Source of the DNA: Bacterioplanes sanyensis
Lineage (GTDB): Bacteria > Pseudomonadota > Gammaproteobacteria > Pseudomonadales > Oceanobacteraceae
Reading direction: 5' to 3'
NCBI RefSeq assembly: GCF_014652515.1
Contig: NZ_BMYY01000004.1
Location: forward strand, 186,001 to 250,000
DNA length: 64,000 bases
Every line of letters begins with the position of its first letter. Position 1 is the stretch's first letter. The position numbers and the translations under genes are program-made. The notes beneath the pieces are model-generated. The model did no database searches and was not told the origin of the DNA. It worked only from the letters and a program-made list of their open reading frames with translations. Below are positions 8,350-16,796 of this stretch, one piece after another.

Positions 8350-9693
8350 TCAGCGCTTAGCCTCGCGGCGCACAGCACTGGTAGAGAAATCGCGCGGGCT
8401 CAAGCGCTCGCTGAAATCTAGCGTCGAGGGGCGCTCGTTATCCAACCCTTCGGCGTAGTAGCGACCGCTTTGTAAATCGTAGGTCACTTCCAAGGTCGGA
8501 TATACCATAGGTACATCGTAGAAGTTGATGGTATGTGCTTCGGTGACTTGCCACAGCTGCCCTTCTTGATCGTATTCTTCGGCGTACAAAATCGACCAAG
8601 AGTCTTCATCAACATAGTAGCGACGCTTGGCATAGCGGTGGCGATAGCCAATGCGCAAATCAGCCTCCACCACCCACACTCGGTGCGCTTCATAGCGCAG
8701 CAACTGTGGATTGATATGGTCATCGCCGACGATGTCATCCAATGAAAGATCGTTTTGATGCACTCGATAGGCGTTATAGGGCACATACAACTCCTGTTTG
8801 CCGACCAAGGTCCAGTCGTAGTAGTCCGGCGCACCGTTAAACATATCGACTTGGTCGATGGTACGAATCGAGTTGGTGTTGACATCCGCAGTGTCGTAGG
8901 CCAAATCAGGCGTGCGGCGTAAGCGACGCTGCCCGGGTACATAGATCCAAGATTTACGCGGTGAGCGAATTTGATCCAAGGTTTCATGCACCAAGGTAAT
9001 GCGACCCGCCATTTGACCCGGCGCTAGGGTTTTGCGCTTGAGGAAGAAAATTTTGTTATCCAACTCCTCCGGCTTTAACCCTACTTCGCTGTAACGCACG
9101 TAGTACTGATAATCGCGCAATACATCCATGCGCGCGCCGCCTTCGGTAATGGAGGTCGCCACGGCTTCAAACCGCATCGCATGACCACGAAAACGCAAAG
9201 TATGGTTCCACAACACCTCTTGCCCCGACTGCGGCAGCGGGAACGGCGATGTCATCAACGCGTTACGTACGCCCGAGCCGAACTCCAGCAACTCAGCGCG
9301 AGTGGCGTTGTGCTTAATGGCGTCATAAACGTAATCTGGGTAAGACGCACTGCGGCGGGTGGGATAAACATTCAAATAAAAATTAGGGAAGCGTTGCAAT
9401 AACGCGATTTGGCCAGCGGATAAGCGATCCTGATGCTCTTGCCAATTATCGCCTGTGATACGGAACTTAGGCTTATCATCCGCGAATGGGTCAGCATGAA
9501 AGGAACCTGGCTCATGGTTTTCATCTTTCGCCAAACCGCCACGCCAAGCCGGTATATCATCGCCGTTACCCATCATTTCAGCCCCTACTGGGGTCAGCTC
9601 TTTACCAAGACGCTGGGCATCTGCTGGACTGACATCCGCCATCGCCGTACTGGTTATCAAACCAGCCGCTAATACTTTCCACCATGCACGCAT
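8350..9693 (-). CDS. DUF1329 domain-containing exported protein
   Basis: The 447-residue protein has a signal peptide (MRAWWKVLAAGLITSTAMA). The mature part has the DUF1329 pattern: the DAQRLG-x-ELTPVGAE lead, the long beta-rich middle with WIYVPGQRRLRRTPDLAYD, and DYYDWTLVGKQELYVPYNAYR. The family is predicted to be a periplasmic or outer-membrane LolB/LppX-like fold and is common in marine gammaproteobacteria near RND or lipid-transport genes. Its function is not established. It stands as a single gene here, with 65 bases between it and the MltC-like gene. Confidence 0.88.
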   Translation of the reverse strand: MRAWWKVLAAGLITSTAMADVSPADAQRLGKELTPVGAEMMGNGDDIPAWRGGLAKDENHEPGSFHADPFADDKPKFRITGDNWQEHQDRLSAGQIALLQRFPNFYLNVYPTRRSASYPDYVYDAIKHNATRAELLEFGSGVRNALMTSPFPLPQSGQEVLWNHTLRFRGHAMRFEAVATSITEGGARMDVLRDYQYYVRYSEVGLKPEELDNKIFFLKRKTLAPGQMAGRITLVHETLDQIRSPRKSWIYVPGQRRLRRTPDLAYDTADVNTNSIRTIDQVDMFNGAPDYYDWTLVGKQELYVPYNAYRVHQNDLSLDDIVGDDHINPQLLRYEAHRVWVVEADLRIGYRHRYAKRRYYVDEDSWSILYAEEYDQEGQLWQVTEAHTINFYDVPMVYPTLEVTYDLQSGRYYAEGLDNERPSTLDFSERLSPRDFSTSAVRREAKR

Positions 9694-9817
9694 TTATTAT
9701 TATCGCTCGTGTGATCAAAAAGGCGCATAAGACTATAGGCTGACGAAAATTTGATCAACCAACTATTACAAATAGATACACAGTGTATTTCTGTTTACTC
9801 ATTAGTTACGAGCGTAC

Positions 9818-9843
9818 AAAAAAATACCGCGCAGTGCGCGGTA
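9818..9843 (-). terminator. Terminator after the Yip1 gene
   Basis: On the minus strand the stem TACCGCGCA/TGCGCGGTA is followed by T7. It lies 18 bases past the stop of the Yip1 gene. Confidence 0.9.
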
Positions 9844-9860
9844 CTCCAACTGAGCCGTTG

Positions 9861-10466
9861 CTAACCAATAAAAGATGGCGCAATCCCCATGCCCCAAAGA
9901 ATCACAGTAATGGCCATGCAACCCACCAAGGCACACAACCCTACGGTAACGATCGAGCTGGCGAAAATAAAACCGCGCTCTTCCGGTATATCCATAAAGA
10001 TCGGTATACCACTGTAGAGCAAATAAATGCTGTAGCTGGCTGCCGCTAATACTACTAACACGTCCAACCACAAGATGGGTACCAAGCCAATAAAGCCCGA
10101 TAAGAACATGGGGGTGGAGGTATAAATGGTAAAAATCAGACAGCGTTCAAAGCTGGCGCTGACGCCAAACGTTCGCTCCATCCAGAAAGTGCAATATGAA
10201 ACGAAGGCGACACCCACCAGCAAGGCAAAGTAAAAAGCGACTGCCATGGGAATGGCACTGCTCATGGTCAGTTTGACCACGTCGCCACCTGCAATGCTCC
10301 ACCCCATTTGGGTTGTCCCAATTAGCAGGGATACAGGCGGGATCAGCGCCAGAAACAGCAGGTTGCGTACGAATACCTGAGTGATGGACCCAGGCCGTTC
10401 ACGTTTGATTTGATCCCACTCCTCCCGCGGGTGGTATAGCAGGCCGAACATGTGATTGGCGAACAT
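9861..10466 (-). CDS. Yip1-family inner membrane protein
   Basis: A 201-residue integral membrane protein. The N terminus MFGLLYHPREEWDQIKRE is the usual cytoplasmic lead of bacterial Yip1 (PF04893) proteins. Five hydrophobic segments follow, near residues 32-48, 68-95, 108-130, 135-155 and 170-195. The ATG at 10466 was chosen over a longer frame because AAGGAG lies 7 bases before it and the family begins here. Its role is unknown; eukaryotic relatives act in Golgi traffic, but no bacterial function is set. It is a monocistronic gene with its own terminator. Confidence 0.85.
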   Translation of the reverse strand: MFANHMFGLLYHPREEWDQIKRERPGSITQVFVRNLLFLALIPPVSLLIGTTQMGWSIAGGDVVKLTMSSAIPMAVAFYFALLVGVAFVSYCTFWMERTFGVSASFERCLIFTIYTSTPMFLSGFIGLVPILWLDVLVVLAAASYSIYLLYSGIPIFMDIPEERGFIFASSIVTVGLCALVGCMAITVILWGMGIAPSFIG

Positions 10467-10574
10467 AGGCAGTCTCCTTATTATGTATAAGCCTTCAGAC
10501 AGCGTATGTAGGTTAGCGGCGTAGCACCAAGTAACGATGCTCTGTTGTAACAACCTTGTATAAGAACAGTACCG

Positions 10575-11378
10575 CTAATTTAATCCAGATATATCAAACG
10601 GGTTTTGCGCAAATACGGTGCCGAAAGTCTCCGTCGTTTGCAGCGCAATCTGAGCCAATGGCAACGACACTAGGTGCGCTAGCAACTGGCCATATAAAGG
10701 AATCATCGCCGGAGAATTGGCTGGCAACTGATCGCGATGTATAAACGCTGGTGCCATATCCGGTGCGTCCGTCTCCAGCAACCACGCCGATAACGGTAAG
10801 GCTTTTACCGTACGTCGCAAACGCTGTGCGCGTACGTGCGTAAACGCCCCCCCTAAGCCCAAATGCAGACCACAATCCAAGTAAGCCTTGGCTTGTTGCT
10901 CACTGCCGGTAAACGCATGTACCACACCACCATAACTGAACTGGCGCTGGCGCAAACGCTGGGCGACTTGGTCATGGGCTTTGCGTACGTGCAGAATAAT
11001 CGGCAATTTCAGCTGCTGCGCCAGTGCCAGTTGCTGATCAAACAACTGCCATTGCAGGTGACGCTCATGGTCAGAGCGAGCCACAACATAATCCAACCCA
11101 AACTCTCCGATCGCAACGCAGCCGGGGCGAATCAAACCGGCAAGCTGCTCAACCTCGCCAGCCCTGTGCTGCGCCATAAAATACGGATGCAAGCCAACAC
11201 TCCAGAGCCACGGCTGATGCCGACAGAAATCTGCCAAGCGCTGGCTTTGGGCCAGCGTGATGCCAGGAATCAGTAATGCCTGTATGCCTTGTTGCTGGCA
11301 CCACTGCCAGTGCTGCTGGCGCACCGAAGAAAAGACATCAAAGTCATAATGACAGTGACTATCAATCCATTTATGCAT
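10575..11378 (-). CDS. TatD-family metal-dependent deoxyribonuclease
   Basis: The 267-residue TIM-barrel hydrolase has the family motifs DSHCHYDFD at the N terminus, the metal ligand Glu in AIGEFGLDY, LPIILHVRKAH, VVHAFTGS, and LLETDAPDM near the C terminus. TatD enzymes have 3'-5' DNase activity and act in repair or DNA degradation. The ATG at 11378 was chosen because it puts DSHCHYD four residues from the start and has CGGAG 8 bases ahead. Several TatD paralogues exist in gammaproteobacteria, and this one cannot be assigned to tatD or ycfH with certainty. Confidence 0.9.
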   Translation of the reverse strand: MHKWIDSHCHYDFDVFSSVRQQHWQWCQQQGIQALLIPGITLAQSQRLADFCRHQPWLWSVGLHPYFMAQHRAGEVEQLAGLIRPGCVAIGEFGLDYVVARSDHERHLQWQLFDQQLALAQQLKLPIILHVRKAHDQVAQRLRQRQFSYGGVVHAFTGSEQQAKAYLDCGLHLGLGGAFTHVRAQRLRRTVKALPLSAWLLETDAPDMAPAFIHRDQLPANSPAMIPLYGQLLAHLVSLPLAQIALQTTETFGTVFAQNPFDISGLN

Positions 11379-11479
11379 AAAAACTCCGATCGTCGGGCTG
11401 ATTCGGGTCAACCACTTGTCAGCGGCGCCGCCCCCATTAATACTGGCGTCCGTCGCTACTGGCCAGGAGAGCACAGACC

Positions 11480-11902
11480 ATGGACCTCACTTTGGATGAG
11501 TTGCGCGAATTGATCGTCAGGCCGACGCTACAGCAGCTGGGGTGTCACAGTTGCGCTAGCGAAAACCTGCTGGTGGCTCTGGCGTATCGCCATCAGCGCT
11601 ATGGCGACCATGCTAAACATCCGGGCATTTATCCCATTGATGCCGCGCTGCATGTGCGCCTATGGGACAAATATTTGGCTTTTCATCCGGAGCTGGCCAG
11701 TCGCATACGCGGCCTGGCATCCCAACGCGAGTTTCTCAATAACCCACACCCTGAGCTCACCCTCAACTTGCGCTACGCCACTGCTGTGGCTTGGGCCGCG
11801 TATTTGGCCTTTCCCGCGGCCACAGCTAGGCGCTCGAGCCAACAAACTGTGCTTAAAAAGTCTTCATCACAGAGTGCTAGCGCAGATTCAGCCGTGGTTT
11901 GA
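11480..11902 (+). CDS. Conserved-looking hypothetical protein
   Basis: I do not recognise this 140-residue protein. It has a soluble, mostly helical N-terminal portion of about 115 residues, including ENLLVALAYRHQRYG and a short segment GIYPIDAALHVRLWDKYLAF, then a serine-rich tail (KKSSSQSASADS). An AGGAGA ribosome site 9 bases before the ATG supports expression. It starts 100 bases from the divergent TatD gene, and its 3' end overlaps the convergent ParA gene by 26 bases. The ARVRLWDKYL-type helices recall structural or adaptor proteins, but no family can be named. Confidence 0.65.
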   Translation: MDLTLDELRELIVRPTLQQLGCHSCASENLLVALAYRHQRYGDHAKHPGIYPIDAALHVRLWDKYLAFHPELASRIRGLASQREFLNNPHPELTLNLRYATAVAWAAYLAFPAATARRSSQQTVLKKSSSQSASADSAVV

Positions 11903-12614
11903 CGTGCTGCCAGAGCGTGCGGTAGCTGCGCGATAAGGGCACATGCGGCAAAGCCGTGACAATGGGCTGGCGCAACTCGAGCATTTTCTCGGCGCTGGCC
12001 GATTGCGTGATAAAGGTAGGCAGTAACTCACGGAACTGCGATGCCTCCTCTCTAGCCCAGCGCACTTGAGCTTGCTTGCGTTTATCCAGCATGGTGACAA
12101 AGGGCAGCCATTGCTTGGATTTCACCCATTCCAGCTGCTGCCTCAGCTGCTGATAAGCATGCAAGGATATGCCGGATGGCTGTACGGGTATTAACAAGCG
12201 ATCTACTGCGCGCAACACACCTTCCATTTGCGGCGTGAGCGCGGGCGGACAATCAATAAACACCAGCCCGAATTGTTCCGATAGCAGGCTCAATGCATCG
12301 GTCATGGCCTGTCGGGCAGCCGTTTTACCAGCTAGGCTTTGCTGGAATTTTCGCAACGACAAATCGGCGGCGATCAAATGCAGGTGTGGCCAGCGAGTCT
12401 CTTGAATCAAAGACCCAAGGGGCTGCTCACCTCGCCAATATTTATTCTGCTTACCCTGTGCTTGCTCTCCCAACACCCAAGTCGCCCCGCCTTGCGGGTC
12501 CAAATCCCATAGCAGCGTTGGAATACCATCAGCGGCGGCCAGTGCCGCCAAGTTGACCGCACTGGTGGTTTTGCCCACCCCGCCTTTTAACTGAAATACG
12601 GCTACCGCGCGCAT
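11877..12614 (-). CDS. Orphan ParA/MinD-family ATPase
   Basis: The deviant Walker A motif KGGVGKTTSAVNL (residues 10-22), the Walker A' DLDPQGGATW (about 38-47) and Walker B VFIDCPPAL (about 118-126) identify a ParA-type dimerising ATPase of 245 residues. ParA proteins position DNA, plasmids or protein clusters using ATP-dependent binding to the nucleoid. No ParB or parS-like gene lies beside it, so it is not the chromosomal parAB pair; the cargo is unknown. Its only close neighbour is the convergent hypothetical gene at 11480-11902. Confidence 0.88.
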   Translation of the reverse strand: MRAVAVFQLKGGVGKTTSAVNLAALAAADGIPTLLWDLDPQGGATWVLGEQAQGKQNKYWRGEQPLGSLIQETRWPHLHLIAADLSLRKFQQSLAGKTAARQAMTDALSLLSEQFGLVFIDCPPALTPQMEGVLRAVDRLLIPVQPSGISLHAYQQLRQQLEWVKSKQWLPFVTMLDKRKQAQVRWAREEASQFRELLPTFITQSASAEKMLELRQPIVTALPHVPLSRSYRTLWQHVKPRLNLR

Positions 12615-12652
12615 TGCCTCGTCCTAAGTCATTGTCCTGACAAGCATAACCG

Positions 12653-13276
12653 TCAGTAGCTGACATTACAGCCCGACAGGCCGCAATAGCCGCCCGGGTT
12701 TTTGGCTAAATACTGCTGGTGATCCGCTTCGGCAAAATAAAACTCATTTAACTCGCGAATCTCCGTGGTGATGCCACCTTGGCCGGCTTCGGTTAAGCGC
12801 TGCTGGTAGTGATCGCGGCTGGCCAGCGCCTGCGCCAGATCATTGGCATCGGCAGCGTATAACGCGGAGCGATATTGAGTGCCCACATCATTACCCTGAC
12901 GCATGCCCTGAGTCGGATCATGGCTTTCCCAAAACGCGGTCAATAGCGCTTCCAAACTCACCACCTCTGGCCGGTACCAAATACGCACGACCTCGGTATG
13001 GCCAGTCTGCCCACTGCAGACTTCCTGATAGGTAGGGTTGGGGGTTGTGCCTCCGGCGTAACCGACGGCCGTCACTTCAACGCCGTCCATGGTCCAGAAG
13101 CGTCGCTCGGCACCCCAGAAACAGCCCATGCCCACGATCAATTGCCGCGTGCCGGCTGGCATCTGAGTCAGCGATTGGCCATTGACAAAATGCTGCTCGG
13201 GAACCGCCATCGGCTCTTCGCGGCCAGGCAGGGCTTCATCAGCGGTAGGGATGGACATCAGTTTAGGACGCCACAT
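12653..13276 (-). CDS. msrA: Peptide-methionine (S)-S-oxide reductase MsrA
   Basis: It repairs oxidised methionine (S-sulfoxide) in proteins. The catalytic motif [13 protein letters not shown] lies near residue 50, followed by [17 protein letters not shown] and HTEVVRIWY, which bind the substrate. C-terminal cysteines ([10 protein letters not shown]) serve as recycling residues. The length of 207 matches E. coli MsrA (212). AAGAGGTG precedes the ATG at 13276. It is divergent from the metallo-hydrolase gene with only 23 bases between starts, so the two promoters must lie inside the opposing coding regions. Confidence 0.95.
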   Translation of the reverse strand: MWRPKLMSIPTADEALPGREEPMAVPEQHFVNGQSLTQMPAGTRQLIVGMGCFWGAERRFWTMDGVEVTAVGYAGGTTPNPTYQEVCSGQTGHTEVVRIWYRPEVVSLEALLTAFWESHDPTQGMRQGNDVGTQYRSALYAADANDLAQALASRDHYQQRLTEAGQGGITTEIRELNEFYFAEADHQQYLAKNPGGYCGLSGCNVSY

Positions 13277-13299
13277 AATGCACCTCTTTAAGTTGGTAG

Positions 13300-14076
13300 A
13301 TGGTGCGCATTATGACAGATTCACAGCGTGTGGATTCCAGCAGTGGGCTGAACTTATTTTTTCATGGTTGCGGCAGTGGCGGACACCTAAGCCTTGGCAG
13401 CGCTGCGGCCACCGTAGAACAGCAAGGCACACCACTGCTGTTGATTGACTGTGGCCCTGGCACTCTGGCGTCGTTTCAGCAGCGCTATCAATGCTTGCCG
13501 CCAGCGCTTTTTATTAGCCACGCCCATATGGATCATATTGCCGACTTGGAAATATTAACCGTGCGCGCACGCTTAGCAGGCGTTGCGCCCATTCCGTTAT
13601 TTGTGCCCTTGTCGATCATAACTACCTTGCATCAACGCTTGGCTACCTATCCGGGCACCATGGCCGAGGGCGATCATAACTTTTGGCAGGCGTTCCAGCT
13701 GCTGCCCGTGACCGACGGCTTTATCTGGCAGCAGCGCCAATGGCAAATCCACGCCACTCGTCACCATGCACCGGGTTCTAGCTACGCCTTACACTTAGCC
13801 GGCACGCTGTTTTACAGCGGCGACACTCGGCCCATTCCAGAAGTCATGGCGCATTGTTTAAAGGGTGGCGAGCGCCTGTTTCATGACTGTGGGCTGCACG
13901 CCAACCCATCTCACACGGGCTTGGAGGATTTAGCGCGTGAGTACCCCGAGACGCTGCGCCAACAACTGGTGCTGTATCACTACGCCAATGAACAAGACGG
14001 CGAGCAACTGCGCCAGGCCGGCTATCAAGTGGCCCGCCCCGGCGATTGCTTTGCTTTGGGAGCCAGCCAAGCATGA
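13300..14076 (+). CDS. MBL-fold metallo-hydrolase (RNase Z-like)
   Basis: The metal site motif HAHMDH (in [13 protein letters not shown], near residue 74) and later GDTRP and LYHY segments mark a metallo-beta-lactamase fold hydrolase. The start region [14 protein letters not shown], with LLIDCGPG before the motif, resembles the RNase Z/arylsulfatase subgroup. The 258 residues lack the long exosite arm of tRNase Z, so a tRNA-processing role is unlikely. The ATG at 13312 is an alternative start. Its stop TGA overlaps the start of the next gene (ATGA), giving a two-gene operon with the methyltransferase. Confidence 0.82.
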   Translation: MVRIMTDSQRVDSSSGLNLFFHGCGSGGHLSLGSAAATVEQQGTPLLLIDCGPGTLASFQQRYQCLPPALFISHAHMDHIADLEILTVRARLAGVAPIPLFVPLSIITTLHQRLATYPGTMAEGDHNFWQAFQLLPVTDGFIWQQRQWQIHATRHHAPGSSYALHLAGTLFYSGDTRPIPEVMAHCLKGGERLFHDCGLHANPSHTGLEDLAREYPETLRQQLVLYHYANEQDGEQLRQAGYQVARPGDCFALGASQA

Positions 14077-14744
14077 GCCAAGCTGGCGAACTCAACCGTT
14101 TTTTGCAGCCAATGCTCGATGATGCCCGTGTCAGCGCCCAAACCCTACCCGATTGCCAGGGCCTTAAGCTGTGGCTACTCGACCCCGAGCCGCTCAAACG
14201 CCCCTTTACTGACGACGAGGTCGAGCGCATTCAGACGTTTCCTGCCTATTGGGGATTTTGCTGGGCCAGTGGTTTGGTATTGGCGCGTCAACTGCTGCAA
14301 CAGCCACATTGGGTGCTGGGCAAACGGGTATTAGATTTTGGTGCCGGCTCTGGCGTGGTCGGCATGGCGGCGCTGATGGCCGGCGCCAAAGAGGTAATTT
14401 TCTGTGACATCGACCCACAAGCCTTGATTGCTTGCCAAGCCAATGTGCACCTCAACCAATGGCATCAGCCTAACTGGCGCTTGCATGGAAACTTACTCGA
14501 CAACACGCCTGACGATATCGACTTATTGATTGCCGCCGACGTGCTGTATGACCGCGCAAATTTGCCACTGCTTAAACTGTTTCGCCAACACGCCAGCCAA
14601 GTTTTGGTGGCCGACTCACGCATCAAAGACTTCGACTTTCCGCCCTATGCACCTTTGGGTGTAAAGCCTGCGTGCACCTTGCCCGACTTGGATGAATCGC
14701 AAGAGTTTCGCAGCGTTCGGCTGTATCAGGCCAGCGGCGCATAA
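14073..14744 (+). CDS. Class I SAM-dependent methyltransferase (COG3897 type), second copy
   Basis: The AdoMet motif RVLDFGAGSGVVGMAALMAGA (about residues 78-98) is followed by VIFCDIDPQALIACQAN and LLIAADVLYD. The lead-in YWGFCWASGLVLAR matches the gene at 6570-7235, so the two are paralogues in one window. The start at 14073 was picked because its ATGA overlaps the stop of the preceding MBL-fold gene. The protein of 223 residues has an unknown substrate; relatives methylate lysine in proteins or small molecules. It is followed at once by a terminator. Confidence 0.85.
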   Translation: MSQAGELNRFLQPMLDDARVSAQTLPDCQGLKLWLLDPEPLKRPFTDDEVERIQTFPAYWGFCWASGLVLARQLLQQPHWVLGKRVLDFGAGSGVVGMAALMAGAKEVIFCDIDPQALIACQANVHLNQWHQPNWRLHGNLLDNTPDDIDLLIAADVLYDRANLPLLKLFRQHASQVLVADSRIKDFDFPPYAPLGVKPACTLPDLDESQEFRSVRLYQASGA

Positions 14745-14771
14745 AAAAGCCGAGCGAGTGCTCGGCTTTTT
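14744..14771. terminator. Bidirectional terminator
   Basis: The stem AGCCGAGC/GCTCGGCT is flanked by A6 and T5. It lies directly after the methyltransferase stop and serves the convergent PhoD-like gene as well. Confidence 0.92.
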
Positions 14772-14812
14772 ACATTGGCCAGCGAGCCATAAAGATTCAG
14801 AGGTTCGCTAGA

Positions 14813-16582
14813 TTATGCCTCCTGCAAACGGCGCTGACCTTTGCCTGGTTTCACCTTCAGCGACTTAGCCGTGGTCGCTGTGTAGTCTTTACTGGCGATG
14901 GTGTCGATAAAGACCCAGTCACACTTGGCTTGTTGGTGAGTGAACTCCACCCGCATAAAGCCGCGTGATTTAGCATTGAGGAACTTCAAGTCATCAACCA
15001 AGGTGGTGACCGCTTGCTCAAAACCAGCTTGCAGCTGGGCGTTATCGCCAAAACCAACGTAGGTTTCAAAACCGGGTGAGGTTACCGATGAGGTAGCAAA
15101 CTCAACCCCCACAGCGCCCTGATCACGCTGCACATTGCCGCTGTCGTCGGCCACATACAACTCGCTGGCCCAGGCATTGTGGGTATCCCCCGCCAGCACC
15201 ACCAAGTTTTTATCCAACAACTGGGCGCGGCGTAAAATTTCCTCACGCGCTGGGAAGTAACCGTCCCAAGCATCGAGGTTGTATGGCGCAACGGCAGTCA
15301 CCCGAGGGTTGCTTGGGTCGGTGGCTTTAATGGTGGCCAACTCCGCCAATAGCTGTGCCACTTCGGCCTGCTTGGCGCTGGCATCGACCCCCGCTTCCAG
15401 CATCGCCTGAATTTCACCCAGACCTGACAGCAACTCAATGGGAATCATAATGCGGCCCATCAATACCTGCTGACCCAGCACCTGCCAAGTGGCGCTTGAG
15501 TCAATCATATTGCCAACAATGTGCTGTTGTTGCTCAGCCCCCAACAAGGTGCGGCTGGTGTCTGCCAATGCCGCGCTGAAGCCATTGATGTCGATATTGC
15601 CCTGACCGTCAATAAAGTCGCCGTAAGACAGCGGTTTATCGCGTGCGAGCATGCGTGTATCAGCCATGTGCAGGCTCAATAGGTTGCCAAAATCAAAGCT
15701 GCGGTAAATTTTGCCGCGATCCGCCCCGGTGCGAATCGGCAGCCACTCATGGTAGGCCTGCTGGGCTACGCTGCGGCGGGCAAAAAAGTCGCCCTCACCA
15801 TCATTGTGGTTTTGAGCACCGTTTTTGTAGGCATCATTAGCCAGTTCGTGGTCATCCCAAACGCAAATAAATGGCTTGCTGGCGTGGACGGCTTGCAGGT
15901 CAACATCGCTGCGGTATTGGGCGTAGCGCGCGCGGTACTGCTCTAGCGTCAGGATTTCGCTGACCGGCTCAGGCTGGCGGCCTTGGGCATCTGGGCTGGG
16001 ATATTCATTCGAGCCGTATTCATAAATGTAATCGCCCAAGTGCAGCACCACATCGACATCACTCTCTGCCATGGCGCGATAAGCGTTAAAGAAACCAGCG
16101 GGATAGTTGGCACATGAGCACACCGCCAAGGTCACGCTGTCAACACTGCCGGCGGGCAGGGTTTGAGTGCGCCCAACCGGCGAGGCCGCATTGTCTTTGC
16201 CAGCAAACTGGTAATAGTAAGTGGTGCCAGGTTGCAGACCAGTCACGTCCACTTTAACGGTAAAGTCGCGCTCGGCATCTGTGTATTCTTTGCCCGAAGC
16301 GACCACGTCGGTCATGGCCTCATCGCGCGCCACCACCCAAGCCACTTCGGCTTCGGTACCGTCTGCGTTGTCCGGCGTTACGCGGGTCCAGATAATCACT
16401 GCATCCGCCAGCGGATCACCGGACGCCACCCCGTGGCCAAATACAAATACTGTTAAATCGCGATCGTCGTCATCATCGTCACCAAAGCAGCCGGTCAAAG
16501 CTGCCGGTACGGTGGCCGCACCTGCGCCTAAGGCAACGGATTTGAGAAAGCTACGGCGGCTCACGCCAGTCGGTTGCGTCAT
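14813..16582 (-). CDS. phoD: Tat-exported PhoD-like alkaline phosphatase, lipoprotein
   Basis: It hydrolyses phosphomono- or diesters outside the cytoplasm. A twin-arginine signal (SRRSFLKS, residues 8-15) ends at a lipobox LTGC, followed by an acidic run FGDDDDDD, so it is probably Tat-exported and lipidated. A PhoD N-terminal beta domain (about 40-145) precedes the metallophosphatase: CSCANYPAG, HLGDYIYEYG, WDDHELANDAYKNG and LAGDTHNAWASEL carry the Fe/Ca ligands. The 589 residues fit the family. No convincing Pho box is seen within 120 bases upstream, so phosphate control of this gene is unproven. Confidence 0.92.
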   Translation of the reverse strand: MTQPTGVSRRSFLKSVALGAGAATVPAALTGCFGDDDDDDRDLTVFVFGHGVASGDPLADAVIIWTRVTPDNADGTEAEVAWVVARDEAMTDVVASGKEYTDAERDFTVKVDVTGLQPGTTYYYQFAGKDNAASPVGRTQTLPAGSVDSVTLAVCSCANYPAGFFNAYRAMAESDVDVVLHLGDYIYEYGSNEYPSPDAQGRQPEPVSEILTLEQYRARYAQYRSDVDLQAVHASKPFICVWDDHELANDAYKNGAQNHNDGEGDFFARRSVAQQAYHEWLPIRTGADRGKIYRSFDFGNLLSLHMADTRMLARDKPLSYGDFIDGQGNIDINGFSAALADTSRTLLGAEQQQHIVGNMIDSSATWQVLGQQVLMGRIMIPIELLSGLGEIQAMLEAGVDASAKQAEVAQLLAELATIKATDPSNPRVTAVAPYNLDAWDGYFPAREEILRRAQLLDKNLVVLAGDTHNAWASELYVADDSGNVQRDQGAVGVEFATSSVTSPGFETYVGFGDNAQLQAGFEQAVTTLVDDLKFLNAKSRGFMRVEFTHQQAKCDWVFIDTIASKDYTATTAKSLKVKPGKGQRRLQEA

Positions 16583-16796
16583 GAAATACCCCTTTATTGT
16601 GATAAAAATCGGTGACCATGGGTCAAAGCTGCGCTATGCAAGCACAGAGATGTTACCGTTATTATTTCTGCTGTCGAAATAATTGTGTCGTTTTGTTAAC
16701 CCGCACCACCGTCATGGCCGCCCTGCCCAGCGCTGGCCCCGATGCAGCAGATCCAGTACACTTGCGCCTCATTTTTTCCTCACGGTTCCCCAGCGG

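Noticed and set aside
16583-16796. Pho box upstream of the PhoD-like phosphatase
   Set aside because: I looked for phased CTGTCA-like repeats and found none that match in both halves, so no phosphate control site is claimed there.
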